From positions 1-64,000 of the forward strand of contig JAURJZ010000007.1 of NCBI GenBank assembly GCA_030831965.1: DNA of 64,000 nt, written 5' to 3'. The first letter of the stretch is position 1. Each line of letters starts with the position of its first letter. The position numbers were made by a program, and so were the translations under genes. The stretch is from Verrucomicrobiota bacterium (lineage in GTDB: Bacteria; Verrucomicrobiota; Verrucomicrobiia; Opitutales; UBA953). Shown here one piece after another: positions 7,967 to 16,433 of this stretch. The notes below the pieces were generated by a model. The model ran no database searches, was not told the origin of the DNA, and saw nothing but the letters and a program-made list of their open reading frames with translations.

Positions 7967-8905
7967 ATGCCCGCCCCCGCGGAACTCCTCCGGCTCCTCG
8001 CCGACCCCACCCGGGCTCGCATCATGCTCCTCATCGCCAAGGGCGAGCTCACCGTCGGCGAGCTCCAGGAGATCCTCGGGATGAAGCAGGCCCGCATCTC
8101 CACCCACCTGTCCCTGCTCCGCCAGTCCGGCCTGGCGGCCGACCGGCGCGACGGCAAGCGGACCCACTACACGCTCGCCCCGGGCCTGCCGCCGCCCACC
8201 CAGGCCCTCCTCCGGGCCGTGCGCGACGCCCTGGCCGACGACCCGCCCGCGCAGGCGGACCAGAGGGCCCTGCGCCGCCTGGCCGACAACCGCCGACGCG
8301 CCGCCGACGCGCACTTCAACCGCGTCGCCGGCCGCCTCGGGCGCCATTACTGCCCGGGGCGATCCTGGGAGGCCGTCGGCCGCATGCTCTGCCAGCTGGT
8401 CCCCGCGATCCGCATCGCCGACCTCGGCGCGGGCGAGGGCGTCCTCTCCCAGCTCCTCGCCCGCCGGGCCGAGTTCGTCCACTGCGTCGACAAATCACCC
8501 CGCATGGTGAAGGTCGGCCGCGAGCTGGCCCGGCGCCAAGGCATCCGCAACCTCGACTATGTGCTCGGCGACATCGAGGACATCCCCCTGCGCGCGGGAA
8601 GCGTCGACCTCGCCCTGCTCAGCCAGGCCCTCCACCACGCCGAGCAGCCCCGAAGGGCCCTCGCCGAGGCCCACCGCATCCTTCGCCCCGGCGGACGCAT
8701 CGTCATCCTCGACCTCAAGGCCCACCGCTTCGAGAAGGCCAGGGAACTCTACGCCGACCGCTGGCTCGGGTTCGAGCCCAACGACCTCTGCGACTGGCTC
8801 GAGGCCGCCGGATTCACCCAGCCCGAGGCCCGGGTCGTGGCCCGGGAGGACACCGGTCCCCGGTTCGAGACCCTGCTGGCCGTGGCCGGGAAACCCGCCC
8901 GCTGA
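7967..8905 (+). CDS. ArsR-family HTH fused to a SAM-dependent methyltransferase
   Basis: A 312-residue two-domain protein. Residues 1-95 are an ArsR-type winged helix (LLADPTRARIMLLI, then ELQEILGMKQARISTHLSLL, then a DGKRTHYTL wing). Residues about 145-300 are a class I methyltransferase with the SAM-binding IADLGAGEGVLSQLL motif, the acidic D and E of motif II/III, and ALHHAEQPRRAL followed by LRPGGRIVILDL. No Cys metal-sensing pair is seen in the HTH. This fusion is known in many bacteria and may couple SAM or methyl acceptor status to repression. The regulated target is unknown. It appears to be monocistronic. Confidence 0.85.
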   Translation: MPAPAELLRLLADPTRARIMLLIAKGELTVGELQEILGMKQARISTHLSLLRQSGLAADRRDGKRTHYTLAPGLPPPTQALLRAVRDALADDPPAQADQRALRRLADNRRRAADAHFNRVAGRLGRHYCPGRSWEAVGRMLCQLVPAIRIADLGAGEGVLSQLLARRAEFVHCVDKSPRMVKVGRELARRQGIRNLDYVLGDIEDIPLRAGSVDLALLSQALHHAEQPRRALAEAHRILRPGGRIVILDLKAHRFEKARELYADRWLGFEPNDLCDWLEAAGFTQPEARVVAREDTGPRFETLLAVAGKPAR

Positions 8906-8911
8906 GGGCTT

Positions 8912-8929
8912 CTCCCCACCCCGGGGGAG
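8912..8929 (+). terminator. weak hairpin after the ArsR-methyltransferase gene
   Basis: A 6-bp stem (CTCCCC 8912-8917, GGGGAG 8924-8929) a few bases after the stop codon. It is followed by G-rich sequence and AATTTC, not a true U-tract, so terminator strength is doubtful. Confidence 0.35.
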
Positions 8930-8952
8930 GGGGAATTTCAAGGGCTTCGGGC

Positions 8953-8981
8953 TTGGCATCCCCCGCCGCCCCCAATAGGTC
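8953..8981 (+). promoter_or_regulatory. candidate promoter of the TPR-ExbBD region
   Basis: TTGGCA (8953-8958), 17 bp, TAGGTC (8976-8981), followed by about 23 nt to the ATG at 9005. The leader is pyrimidine-rich and has no SD-like sequence. Confidence 0.45.
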
Positions 8982-9004
8982 TTCCCTCCCCCTCCACAAC
9001 CCCG

Positions 9005-12000
9005 ATGGCCCGCACCGCGTCCCGCTCCTACCGCCTGGCCCACGCCGCCCTGCTCTCGGTCCTCGTGGCCCTCGCCGCCCTGCCCGCGAGCTCGCCCGGA
9101 CAGGCCGCGAAACCCGCGCCCGCCAAGGAGGAGGAGAGCCCCACCCAGCGGCTCTGGAACGAGGCCGAGACCGCCCTCGGCAAGAAGCAGTACAAGGCGG
9201 CCCTCGACCTGTTCAAGAAACTCGAGGGCGAGTCCGACAAGGCCGGTCTCCCCGAGATGGCCAAGGCTGCCATCGCCTTCCGCCAGGCCACCTGCCTCTA
9301 CCTCATGGCCGGCCAATCCAAGAAGACCGAGGATTGGGCCAAGGTCGAGGAGGCCCTCAAGGGCTTCCTCGCCAAGTACCCCCGGGGCACCGAGACCCTC
9401 CTCGACCCCTCGAACAACATGCGCGGGGTGGTCCGCCTCTCCCTCATCGAGGTCTACGCCAACCTCTCGAAGTGGGACGCCGCCCTCGCCGACCTCGAGG
9501 CGCTCCGTCGCCCCAGCCCCGAGATCCGGGCCGAGGACCGCGTGCTCGCCTTCGTGCTGACCGCCAAGGTCCTCGAGGAGAAGGCCAAGGGGCAATCCGA
9601 GCCCGAGCTCAAGCTGGCGCTCAACCAGGCCATGAACCTGCTCAAGCAGGTCACCGCCGCCGGCATCGGGACAAGCGAGAGCCGCGAGGCCGCCAACAAG
9701 CTCGTCGAGGTCTACACCAAGCTCGGCATGGCCAAGGAGGCCGAGCAGCTCCGCGCGGAGATCGAGGCCAAGGGCGGCGGCTCGCCCGCCGAGATGGTCC
9801 GCGCCAACGTCCAGCGCCTCGAGATCGGCGACGCCCGCTTCCAGGCCGCCGAGGAGGCCTCCGACGGCAAGGCCCGCGAGACCCTCTACCGCCAGGCCCT
9901 CGCCAGCTACCAAGGCACCCTGCGCCGCGCCGCGCTCGCCCGCGCGCTCGGCCAGGCCGTCGAGTCGAAGCAGGCCGAGGTCGACCAGCTCAACCGCCTC
10001 TACGCCAAGCCTGACGACAACCAGAAGGCCCTCATCGACAAGGCGAAGGAGGAGGTCGACTCCTTCAAGAAGATCCAGGCCGAGTTCACCGCCAACAAGG
10101 ACTACGACGCCGTCATCGCCTACCGCATCGGGCTCTGCCTCCTGGAGCTCGGCCGCCCCTGGGAGGCCTTCGTCGCCTTCCGCGACATCTTCCAGAACAA
10201 CCCGGGCTTCGAGAAGGTCTCCGGCGCCTATTACTACTACATCGACGCCCTGCGCCGCATCGGCCGCAACGACGAGGCCCAGAAGGTCAGCCGCGACTTC
10301 CTCCAGAAATACCCGGACTCCCCCGAGGTGGCCCCGATCGCGGTCGGCCTCGGCGAGATCTGCATGGAGCAGGAGGAGTACGACAAGGCCATCGAGCAGT
10401 TCAGGTGGGCCAAGGCCAACGTCCGCAACCTCGACCCCCAGGCCCAGCAGGAGATCGACTTCGGCATCGTCCGCGCCCTGTTCTCCAACGTCGACTGGGC
10501 CAAGGCCCGCGCCGCCCTCGACGAGTTCCTCGCCAAGCACCCCAAGTCGCCCGCCCGCGAGTCGGCCCTGTACATGCACGGCCTGACCTGGTTCTTCGAG
10601 GGCCGCTACCGCGAGACCAAGGCCTCGCTCGAGAAGTACATGGCCGAGTTCCCCAACGGCCAGTACCAGGCCGACGTCCTCTACCGCCAGGGCATCGTCG
10701 CCCTCAACGTCCAGGGGCCCGACGAGGCCATCGCCATCGCCAAGCGGTGGCTGGACAAGCACGGGAAGTCCAAGGCCGAGGCGATCGTCGCCCAGGTCCC
10801 CGAGCTCCACGTGCTCATCGGCGACGCCCACACCAAGAAGGCCGAGCTCCTCGGCCGGAAGGCCGGCGAGGCCGAGTACAAGGCGCGCGTCACCGCCGCC
10901 CCCGGTCCCAAGGCCCAGCACATGAAGGCCAAGGCCGAGGCCGAGGCCGCCAAGGAGGAGCAGGTCAAGGCCTCCATCGAGGCCTACCTCGTCGCCGTCC
11001 GCGCCGCCCGCTCCAACCCGCAGGTGCTCGACTTCGCCATCGGCGAGGTCAACAAGCTCCTCACCGGCCGGGGCGAGCAGAGGCGCCTCCGCGAGATCTA
11101 CCAGGAGCTCTACGACTGGGACCCCAAGGCGCCCAAGGCCCTCTCCTACCTCTACGAGGTCATCAAGGCCACCGAGAAGATGGGCGACGGCGCCGAGTTC
11201 CGCGCCCGCACCGAGGCCGCCCAGTCGCGCTTCGGCGACCTGCTCGCCGCCGCCCGCAGGAAGGTCGACACCCTGGAGCGCGCCGGCAAGCCCAACACCC
11301 CCGAGCTGACCCAGGCCAAGGCCGAGGTCGCCAAGCTCTCCGACGACCTCGCCAAGGACCTGGATGCGGTCGAGGCCGACCGCCAGAAATCCATCCAGGC
11401 CGCCCGCCAGGAGGCGCTGGGGATCCTCGGCGCCGCCCTCAAGAGCAGCCTCAACGACCGACGCCAGGAAGGCGCCGAGCGCCTCGTCGCCTTCCTCGCC
11501 GAGAAGCTCGCCCGACGCATCAAGCGCGTCCGGCCCGGCCAGGAACCCGCCCCCGACGCCTACACGCTCAAGAAGGCCGAGGCCGACCTCGAGGCCACCA
11601 TGGGCGTGACCGAGTCCAGCGGCAGCCTCATCGCCCAGGCCCGCCTCTACTACGGCAAGGGCACCCTCGCCCTGCTCGCCCGCGACCCGGCCCGCGCCGA
11701 GTCGATGTGGCGGCGCATCGCCGACCTCTACAAGGCGGAGGAGCTCAGCCCCGGCATCCTCGGCACGGTCGGCGATTACCTCGCGTCCAAGCAGGATCCC
11801 AAGGCCGAGGCCTACTTCGCCTACATCGCCGAGCACCACCGCTCCTCCGAGTACGCCGACTTCGGCTTCGCGGGCCTCGCCGAGGTCCGGCTCGCCCAGG
11901 GCAAGGCCAAGGAGGCCCTCGCCATCGCCGACGAGGCCACGGCGATGGGCATCACCCTCTCGAAGGAGAAGGACCTCCGGTTCACGCGGGCCCGGGCCTT

Positions 12001-12346
12001 GGTCGAGCTGGGCCAGTTCGACGAGGCCAAGAAGGAGCTGACCTACATCAGCGGCGTCCGCGAGTGGCGCGGCGAGACCACCTCGGGCTGCCTCTACCAC
12101 CTCGCCCTCATCGAGGAGAAACAGGGCCGGATGCAGGAGGCCGTGGTGCTCCACCAACGCAACATCCTCGCCTGGAAGAAGCACGAGCGCTGGGTCGCCC
12201 GCTCCTACCTCCGGGCCGGCGAGCTCCTCGCCAAGCTCGGGCAGCGCGACGCCGCCCGGGCCACCTACCAGGAGATGCTGACCAAGGACCGCGTGAAGGA
12301 CACGCCCGAGGCCCAGGAAGCCCGCTCCCGCCTCACCCGAATCTGA
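9005..12346 (+). CDS. giant secreted tetratricopeptide repeat protein
   Basis: An 1113-residue protein with an N-terminal signal peptide (hydrophobic core AALLSVLVALAALPASSPGQA, about residues 13-33). The rest is lysine/alanine-rich helical repeat. Clear TPR-type units include QYKAALDLFKKLEGESDKA, DYDAVIAYRIGLCLLELGRP, and EYDKAIEQFRWAKANVRNL. A charged coiled-coil segment lies near residues 745-800. It is the first gene of a run ending in ExbB-ExbD-ExbD, 5 nt before the next gene. Such TPR proteins may dock partners onto the ExbB/ExbD motor in the periplasm; that role is inferred from context. No enzymatic motif is seen. Confidence 0.8.
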   Translation: MARTASRSYRLAHAALLSVLVALAALPASSPGQAAKPAPAKEEESPTQRLWNEAETALGKKQYKAALDLFKKLEGESDKAGLPEMAKAAIAFRQATCLYLMAGQSKKTEDWAKVEEALKGFLAKYPRGTETLLDPSNNMRGVVRLSLIEVYANLSKWDAALADLEALRRPSPEIRAEDRVLAFVLTAKVLEEKAKGQSEPELKLALNQAMNLLKQVTAAGIGTSESREAANKLVEVYTKLGMAKEAEQLRAEIEAKGGGSPAEMVRANVQRLEIGDARFQAAEEASDGKARETLYRQALASYQGTLRRAALARALGQAVESKQAEVDQLNRLYAKPDDNQKALIDKAKEEVDSFKKIQAEFTANKDYDAVIAYRIGLCLLELGRPWEAFVAFRDIFQNNPGFEKVSGAYYYYIDALRRIGRNDEAQKVSRDFLQKYPDSPEVAPIAVGLGEICMEQEEYDKAIEQFRWAKANVRNLDPQAQQEIDFGIVRALFSNVDWAKARAALDEFLAKHPKSPARESALYMHGLTWFFEGRYRETKASLEKYMAEFPNGQYQADVLYRQGIVALNVQGPDEAIAIAKRWLDKHGKSKAEAIVAQVPELHVLIGDAHTKKAELLGRKAGEAEYKARVTAAPGPKAQHMKAKAEAEAAKEEQVKASIEAYLVAVRAARSNPQVLDFAIGEVNKLLTGRGEQRRLREIYQELYDWDPKAPKALSYLYEVIKATEKMGDGAEFRARTEAAQSRFGDLLAAARRKVDTLERAGKPNTPELTQAKAEVAKLSDDLAKDLDAVEADRQKSIQAARQEALGILGAALKSSLNDRRQEGAERLVAFLAEKLARRIKRVRPGQEPAPDAYTLKKAEADLEATMGVTESSGSLIAQARLYYGKGTLALLARDPARAESMWRRIADLYKAEELSPGILGTVGDYLASKQDPKAEAYFAYIAEHHRSSEYADFGFAGLAEVRLAQGKAKEALAIADEATAMGITLSKEKDLRFTRARALVELGQFDEAKKELTYISGVREWRGETTSGCLYHLALIEEKQGRMQEAVVLHQRNILAWKKHERWVARSYLRAGELLAKLGQRDAARATYQEMLTKDRVKDTPEAQEARSRLTRI

Positions 12347-12351
12347 GAACC

Positions 12352-13305
12352 ATGCGCACCCTCGCCCCCGCCCTTCTGCTGCTCGCCGCCGCCGCGCTGC
12401 CCGCCCAGGTCGTCACCTTCAAGAGCGGCGAGCGCTGGGAGGTCAACAACCCCTTCCAGCTCGACGCCAAGGGCCAGCCCGTGGTCGACGCCAAGAAGGC
12501 CCGGTTCAACACCACCTTCGACCGCCTCGAGCGCAAGACCACCAGCGGCACCATCGAGGTCGTGGCCAACCGGAAGATGGAGGAGGTCGTCCAGATCGAG
12601 TGGCCGGCCATCGCCCAGCTCGACCAGGCGCGCCAGATGATCCTACGCGGCGAGGCCGCCAACGCCCTCGAGCTCGTCGAGACCGTGCTCCGCCCCTTCG
12701 ACAAGGTGAAGAAGGTGCCCGGGAGCCCCTGGGTGACCGCCGCCATCGTCAAGCTCGACGCCATCGACCGTCTCGACAACGACGCCGCCCTCGCCGCCTT
12801 CCTCTCGGCCCTCGAGTCGGTGGACGACGGTTCCAACGCCGAGCTCGCGCAGAAGATCAAGCTGGCCAAGCTCATCCAGAAGGCCCGGCGCGGCGAGCAC
12901 GCCGCCGTGGTGGCCGACGCCGACGGGCTCATCTCCCAGTTCGACGGGGCCGACACCCTCGCCCGGCTCCACATCCTCAAGGGCGCCTCGCTCCTCGCCC
13001 TCAAGCGCTACGAGGACGCCATGAACACCTACCTGCGCGTGCCCGTCTTCTACGGCTCCCAGCAGGAGCACCTGCCCAAGGCGCTGCTCGGCGCGGCCAA
13101 GGCCTTCCGCGGCATGGACTCGCCCGCCACCAAGTCCCAGCGCCTCGGCGAGGTCGCCAACACCTACCTCCGGGAGCTGGTCGCCACCTTCCCCGTCTCC
13201 GTCGAGGCCGAGGAGGCCAAGGCCCTCCTCCCCAGGGAGGATCGACAGGCCGCCGAGAAGGCCCAGTCCGGCCTGCCCACCCAGGGCGCCGCCGCCCCCC
13301 AGTGA
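12352..13305 (+). CDS. secreted helical-repeat protein next to ExbB
   Basis: A 317-residue protein with a signal peptide (residues 1-19, ending ALPAQ). A short N-terminal beta-rich region (VVTFKSGERWEVN) is followed by helical repeats such as LDQARQMILRGEAANALELVETVL, shown here only to its key DQAR...NALEL pattern. It ends in a Pro/Ala-rich tail. It lies 5 nt after the giant TPR gene and 43 nt before exbB, so it is likely part of the same functional unit. I do not recognise a named family. Confidence 0.65.
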   Translation: MRTLAPALLLLAAAALPAQVVTFKSGERWEVNNPFQLDAKGQPVVDAKKARFNTTFDRLERKTTSGTIEVVANRKMEEVVQIEWPAIAQLDQARQMILRGEAANALELVETVLRPFDKVKKVPGSPWVTAAIVKLDAIDRLDNDAALAAFLSALESVDDGSNAELAQKIKLAKLIQKARRGEHAAVVADADGLISQFDGADTLARLHILKGASLLALKRYEDAMNTYLRVPVFYGSQQEHLPKALLGAAKAFRGMDSPATKSQRLGEVANTYLRELVATFPVSVEAEEAKALLPREDRQAAEKAQSGLPTQGAAAPQ

Positions 13306-13309
13306 GTCC

Positions 13310-13338
13310 TTGCACCCCGCCGACAACCCCGCTATTCC
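13310..13338 (+). promoter_or_regulatory. candidate internal promoter of exbB
   Basis: TTGCAC (13310-13315), 17 bp, TATTCC (13333-13338), then 10 nt to the ATG at 13349. Predicted leader is only a few nucleotides. It lies immediately after the upstream stop codon. Confidence 0.5.
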
Positions 13339-13348
13339 CAAGACACCC

Positions 13349-14143
13349 ATGACCCCCAGCCTCCGCACCCCCCTCGCGCTGGTCCTGATGACCGCGCTGA
13401 TCCACGCCCAGGAAGCCGCCGCCCCCGGCGTCAAGGAGAAGACGATGATGGACATCTTCCACGAAGGCGGGTGGGTGATGTACCCCCTCCTCATCAGCTC
13501 GATGCTGATGGTCTGGCTCGTCATCGACGGCTACATGAAGACGACCAAGAAGTACGCCTACCCCGCCGACCAGGTCGAGCAGATGCGCAACTACTTCGCC
13601 ACCGGCGACTACCGGGGCGCGTACGCCTACGCCCAGAGCTCCAACTCGCCCTTCGCGGAGATCATCCGCTCGGGCCTCAAGATGGCGCCCGAGGGCAAGG
13701 AGATGACGGAGGAGGCCATGTTCGCCGAGATCGCCCGCATCAACGGCGACATGCAGGGACGCATCTCCTACCTCTCGGTGCTCGGCGTCTGCACGCCGAT
13801 GATCGGACTCGTCGGGACCGTCGTCGGCATGATGAGCGCCTTCGACACGCTCGGCAGCTCGGGCGTGGGCGACCCTTCCAAGCTCGCCGGCGCCATCGGC
13901 GAGGTGCTCGTCGCCACCGCCTCGGGCCTGGCCGTCGCCATCCCGTCCTTCATCTTCTACTACCTCATCCGCAACCGCGTCGCCGAGAACCTCCACGACC
14001 TCGGCGAGCTCGCCACCTCCTACTTCCGGGCCTTCCCCTACGAGGAGATCTCCGGCAAGATCAGCGAGATCGGCGCCGAGCCGCCCATCGCCGCCGCCCC
14101 GGTCTGGAATCCCGCCCAGGAAGCCGCCGGCAGCCAGGGCTAA
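13349..14143 (+). CDS. MotA/TolQ/ExbB proton channel family protein
   Basis: A 264-residue inner-membrane protein of the ExbB/TolQ family, which forms the pentameric stator around an ExbD/TolR dimer and uses the proton gradient. It has an N-terminal signal-like segment (about 1-20), then three membrane helices: GGWVMYPLLISSMLMVWLVI, LSVLGVCTPMIGLVGTVVGM, and VLVATASGLAVAIPSFIFYY. The PMIGLVGTVVGM motif is the family core. The N-terminal signal segment is frequent in environmental ExbB homologues. Two ExbD genes follow, so the complex probably contains two different ExbD subunits. The partner transducer is not adjacent. Confidence 0.88.
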   Translation: MTPSLRTPLALVLMTALIHAQEAAAPGVKEKTMMDIFHEGGWVMYPLLISSMLMVWLVIDGYMKTTKKYAYPADQVEQMRNYFATGDYRGAYAYAQSSNSPFAEIIRSGLKMAPEGKEMTEEAMFAEIARINGDMQGRISYLSVLGVCTPMIGLVGTVVGMMSAFDTLGSSGVGDPSKLAGAIGEVLVATASGLAVAIPSFIFYYLIRNRVAENLHDLGELATSYFRAFPYEEISGKISEIGAEPPIAAAPVWNPAQEAAGSQG

Positions 14144-14164
14144 CCCCCAACCCGAACCAAGACC

Positions 14165-14605
14165 ATGGGAGGAGGAGGGGGAGGAGGGGACGGGGAACCG
14201 GAGTTCCAGGTGGCGCCGATGATCGACGTCCTCCTGGTGCTGCTCATCTTCTTCATGTCCATCACCTCGGCCCAGGTGCTCAAGGTCGACAAGAACATCG
14301 AGCTTCCCCTCGCCGTCCACGGCAAGAAGCGCGACGACAAGGCGGCCGCCGGCCTGATCAACATCTCCTGGGACGCCACCACCGGCCAGGCCAAGTACAA
14401 GCTCGACGACCGCGAGCTCGACCCCAACGACAAGGAGGGAATCGCCCGCGAGCTCGCCGCGCGCAAGGGCAACAACAAGGACTTCCGCCTCCTCATCCGG
14501 GCCGACAAGTCCTGCCACGCGAAGTTCATCTCCAAGGCCCTCGAGTGGGGCGGCGAGGCCGGCATCGACAACATCGCCTTCTCCGGGCTCAACAACGAGA
14601 ACTGA
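14165..14605 (+). CDS. ExbD/TolR family protein 1
   Basis: A 146-residue single-helix inner-membrane protein. A glycine run at the N-terminus (residues 2-8) precedes FQVAPMIDVLLVLLIFFMSI, the membrane helix carrying the essential proton-binding Asp (Asp21). The periplasmic part (about 45-146) has the ExbD alpha/beta fold pattern, ending in FISKALEWGGEAGIDNIAFSG. It lies 21 nt after exbB and 3 nt before the second ExbD. The start is fixed by the ATG immediately before the glycine run; the sequence GGAGGAGG inside the gene is coding, not an RBS. Confidence 0.88.
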   Translation: MGGGGGGGDGEPEFQVAPMIDVLLVLLIFFMSITSAQVLKVDKNIELPLAVHGKKRDDKAAAGLINISWDATTGQAKYKLDDRELDPNDKEGIARELAARKGNNKDFRLLIRADKSCHAKFISKALEWGGEAGIDNIAFSGLNNEN

Positions 14606-14608
14606 CCG

Positions 14609-15058
14609 ATGGCCAAGGATCGCGCCAAGGGCGTCACCAACCCCGACGTGGGCTTCCAGATCGCCCCGATGATCGACGTGGTGTTCGTCATCATGCTCTT
14701 CTTCATGGTCATGGCCGGCGCCGTGAAGGTTGAGCACGAGCTCAAGACCACCCTGCCCGGCAACGTCGAGACCGCCCAGGAGACGGAGATGCCCGACGAG
14801 CTCACCATCTCCGTCGCCGAGAACGGCCAGGTCTCCCTCAACGACGAGCCCGTGGGCACCCCCACCGACCGCGAGCTCACCGGGCTCTACCAGGAGATGG
14901 TCCGCGCCCGGAAGAACGCCGAGAGCGGCAAGACCAAGCTCCTCGTCACCGTCCAGGCCGAGGAAACCACCCGCTACGAGCGCGTCATCAACGTGCTCGA
15001 CATCCTCGCCAAGGCCGAGGTGAGCAACGTCACCTTCGCCGTCGCCGAGCCGGAGTGA
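14609..15058 (+). CDS. ExbD/TolR family protein 2
   Basis: A 149-residue ExbD paralogue. The helix FQIAPMIDVVFVIMLFFMVM carries the conserved Asp (Asp23). The periplasmic domain contains DELTISVAENGQVSLNDEPV and the C-terminal YERVINVLDILAKAEVSNVTF. It differs from ExbD1 in the cytoplasmic tip, which is basic (MAKDRAKG). Co-encoded divergent ExbD pairs may form a heterodimer inside the ExbB ring. A terminator follows its stop codon. Confidence 0.88.
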   Translation: MAKDRAKGVTNPDVGFQIAPMIDVVFVIMLFFMVMAGAVKVEHELKTTLPGNVETAQETEMPDELTISVAENGQVSLNDEPVGTPTDRELTGLYQEMVRARKNAESGKTKLLVTVQAEETTRYERVINVLDILAKAEVSNVTFAVAEPE

Positions 15059-15079
15059 TCCCGGCCGACGGGAACCCCC

Positions 15080-15103
15080 GGGCCCGCCGTCGGCGGGCCC
15101 TTC
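15080..15103 (+). terminator. intrinsic-type hairpin after exbD2
   Basis: A perfect 9-bp stem (GGGCCCGCC 15080-15088, GGCGGGCCC 15092-15100) with loop GTC, followed by only TTCG. It lies between exbD2 and convergent thrC. The U-tract is poor. Confidence 0.55.
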
Positions 15104-15113
15104 GCATGCCGGC

Positions 15114-16433
15114 TCAGAAACCCCGGCCGGAGGCGAGAACAACCCCCAGCTCGGCCCCATCCGAACCCACGCGGAGGGCGTCCGGCGGGGGCAGGCCCCC
15201 GTCCCAGCCCGGAGCCGAGCCCGGACCCAGGGCCGCCTCCACCACCTCGGGGAACTTCCCCGGATGGGCCGTGCCGAGGACGGCGAGCTCCTCGGGCGCG
15301 CCGGGCTCCGCCAGGAGCCTTTCCGCCACCCTCCAGCCAACCGCGGTGTGGGGACACAGCAGGTAGCGCCCGTCGCGGCTCACGCGCCGCATCGTCTCGA
15401 GGGTCTCGGCGTCGTCCACCGCCTGGGCGCGCACGGGCAAGGCGGCGTCCCTCCATGCCAGCAGGCGCGGCAGGTTGTTGGGATCGCCGATATCCATGGC
15501 GTTGGAAAGGGTCGGCGTCGCCCGGCGGGGACGGTAGGGACCGCCCGCCAGCAGCTCGGCGAGGGGGGAATTGACATTCGTGGCCGCGGTCAGCGAGGCG
15601 AGGCGAAGACCCATCCGCCGCGCCAGCTGGACGGCGGCGACGTTGCCCAGGTTGCCCGAGGGGACCACCACGCCGAGGGAGCGCCCGGCCGGGACCAGCC
15701 GGCGCAGGTGAAACGCGAAGGGGACCTGCGCGATCAACCGCACCGGGTTGATCGAGTTGGCCGTGACCAAGCCGTGGCGCTCGCGCAGGCCGGGGTCGGA
15801 CAGCGCCCGCTTCACCAAGGCCTGGCAATCGTCGAAGGTCCCCTCGACCGCCAGGGCGACCACGCCGGGCCGCGCCCGGGCGATCTGGGACTCCTGCACG
15901 GGACTGACCCCGCCCCTAGGGTAAAGGATGACGGCGCGGAGCCCGGGCACGCCGGCGCAGGCCTCGGCCACGGCCGCCCCGGTGTCGCCCGAGGTGGCGG
16001 TGAGGACGGTCAGCCGGCGCTCGGCGCCGAGGACGGCGGCGAGGACCCGGACGAGGAAGCGCACGGCGAAATCCTTGAAGGCCCCGGAGGGACCCCGGAA
16101 AAGTTCCAGGACCGACAGCCGCGACTCGGGGCGACCCGCGAAGCCGGGAGGCCGGGCCAAGGGGACCGGGAAGTCGAACGCGCCCTCGCAGGCGCGGCGA
16201 AGGGCGTCGCCCCCCAGGGATTCGCCGAGGAACGGGCCGATGACCGTCTCGGCGAGGCGGGCGTAGGCAAACTCCGCCATGCCGGCTTGCTCCCGCTCGC
16301 CAAGCCCGGGCAGGGAGGCGGGAACCCAGAGGCCGCCGCCCGGCGGCAGCGGGTCGAGCAAGACCCGGCGGAGGCTTGCCCGCACCCCCGCGTCCGCCGA
16401 GGAGACGAAGGGCTCAGCGCTCGGAGAGGACAT
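15114..16433 (-). CDS. thrC: threonine synthase
   Basis: A PLP enzyme converting O-phosphohomoserine to threonine. The 439-residue product shows the PLP-lysine motif SGAFKDFAVRFL, TATSGDTGAAVAEAC, the phosphate-binding VPSGNLGNVAA, and SNAMDIGDPNN. Its gene overlaps the 3' end of thrB by 20 nt, so the two are translationally coupled. Length matches short bacterial threonine synthases. It converges on exbD2 with a 55-nt gap. Confidence 0.93.
   Translation of the reverse strand: MSSPSAEPFVSSADAGVRASLRRVLLDPLPPGGGLWVPASLPGLGEREQAGMAEFAYARLAETVIGPFLGESLGGDALRRACEGAFDFPVPLARPPGFAGRPESRLSVLELFRGPSGAFKDFAVRFLVRVLAAVLGAERRLTVLTATSGDTGAAVAEACAGVPGLRAVILYPRGGVSPVQESQIARARPGVVALAVEGTFDDCQALVKRALSDPGLRERHGLVTANSINPVRLIAQVPFAFHLRRLVPAGRSLGVVVPSGNLGNVAAVQLARRMGLRLASLTAATNVNSPLAELLAGGPYRPRRATPTLSNAMDIGDPNNLPRLLAWRDAALPVRAQAVDDAETLETMRRVSRDGRYLLCPHTAVGWRVAERLLAEPGAPEELAVLGTAHPGKFPEVVEAALGPGSAPGWDGGLPPPDALRVGSDGAELGVVLASGRGF

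Noticed and set aside
8495-12184. A 1229-codon open frame on the minus strand opposite the giant TPR gene
   Set aside because: Low-complexity Gly/Leu/Glu composition with no domain; a shadow caused by high GC. The plus-strand gene has a signal peptide and TPR repeats.
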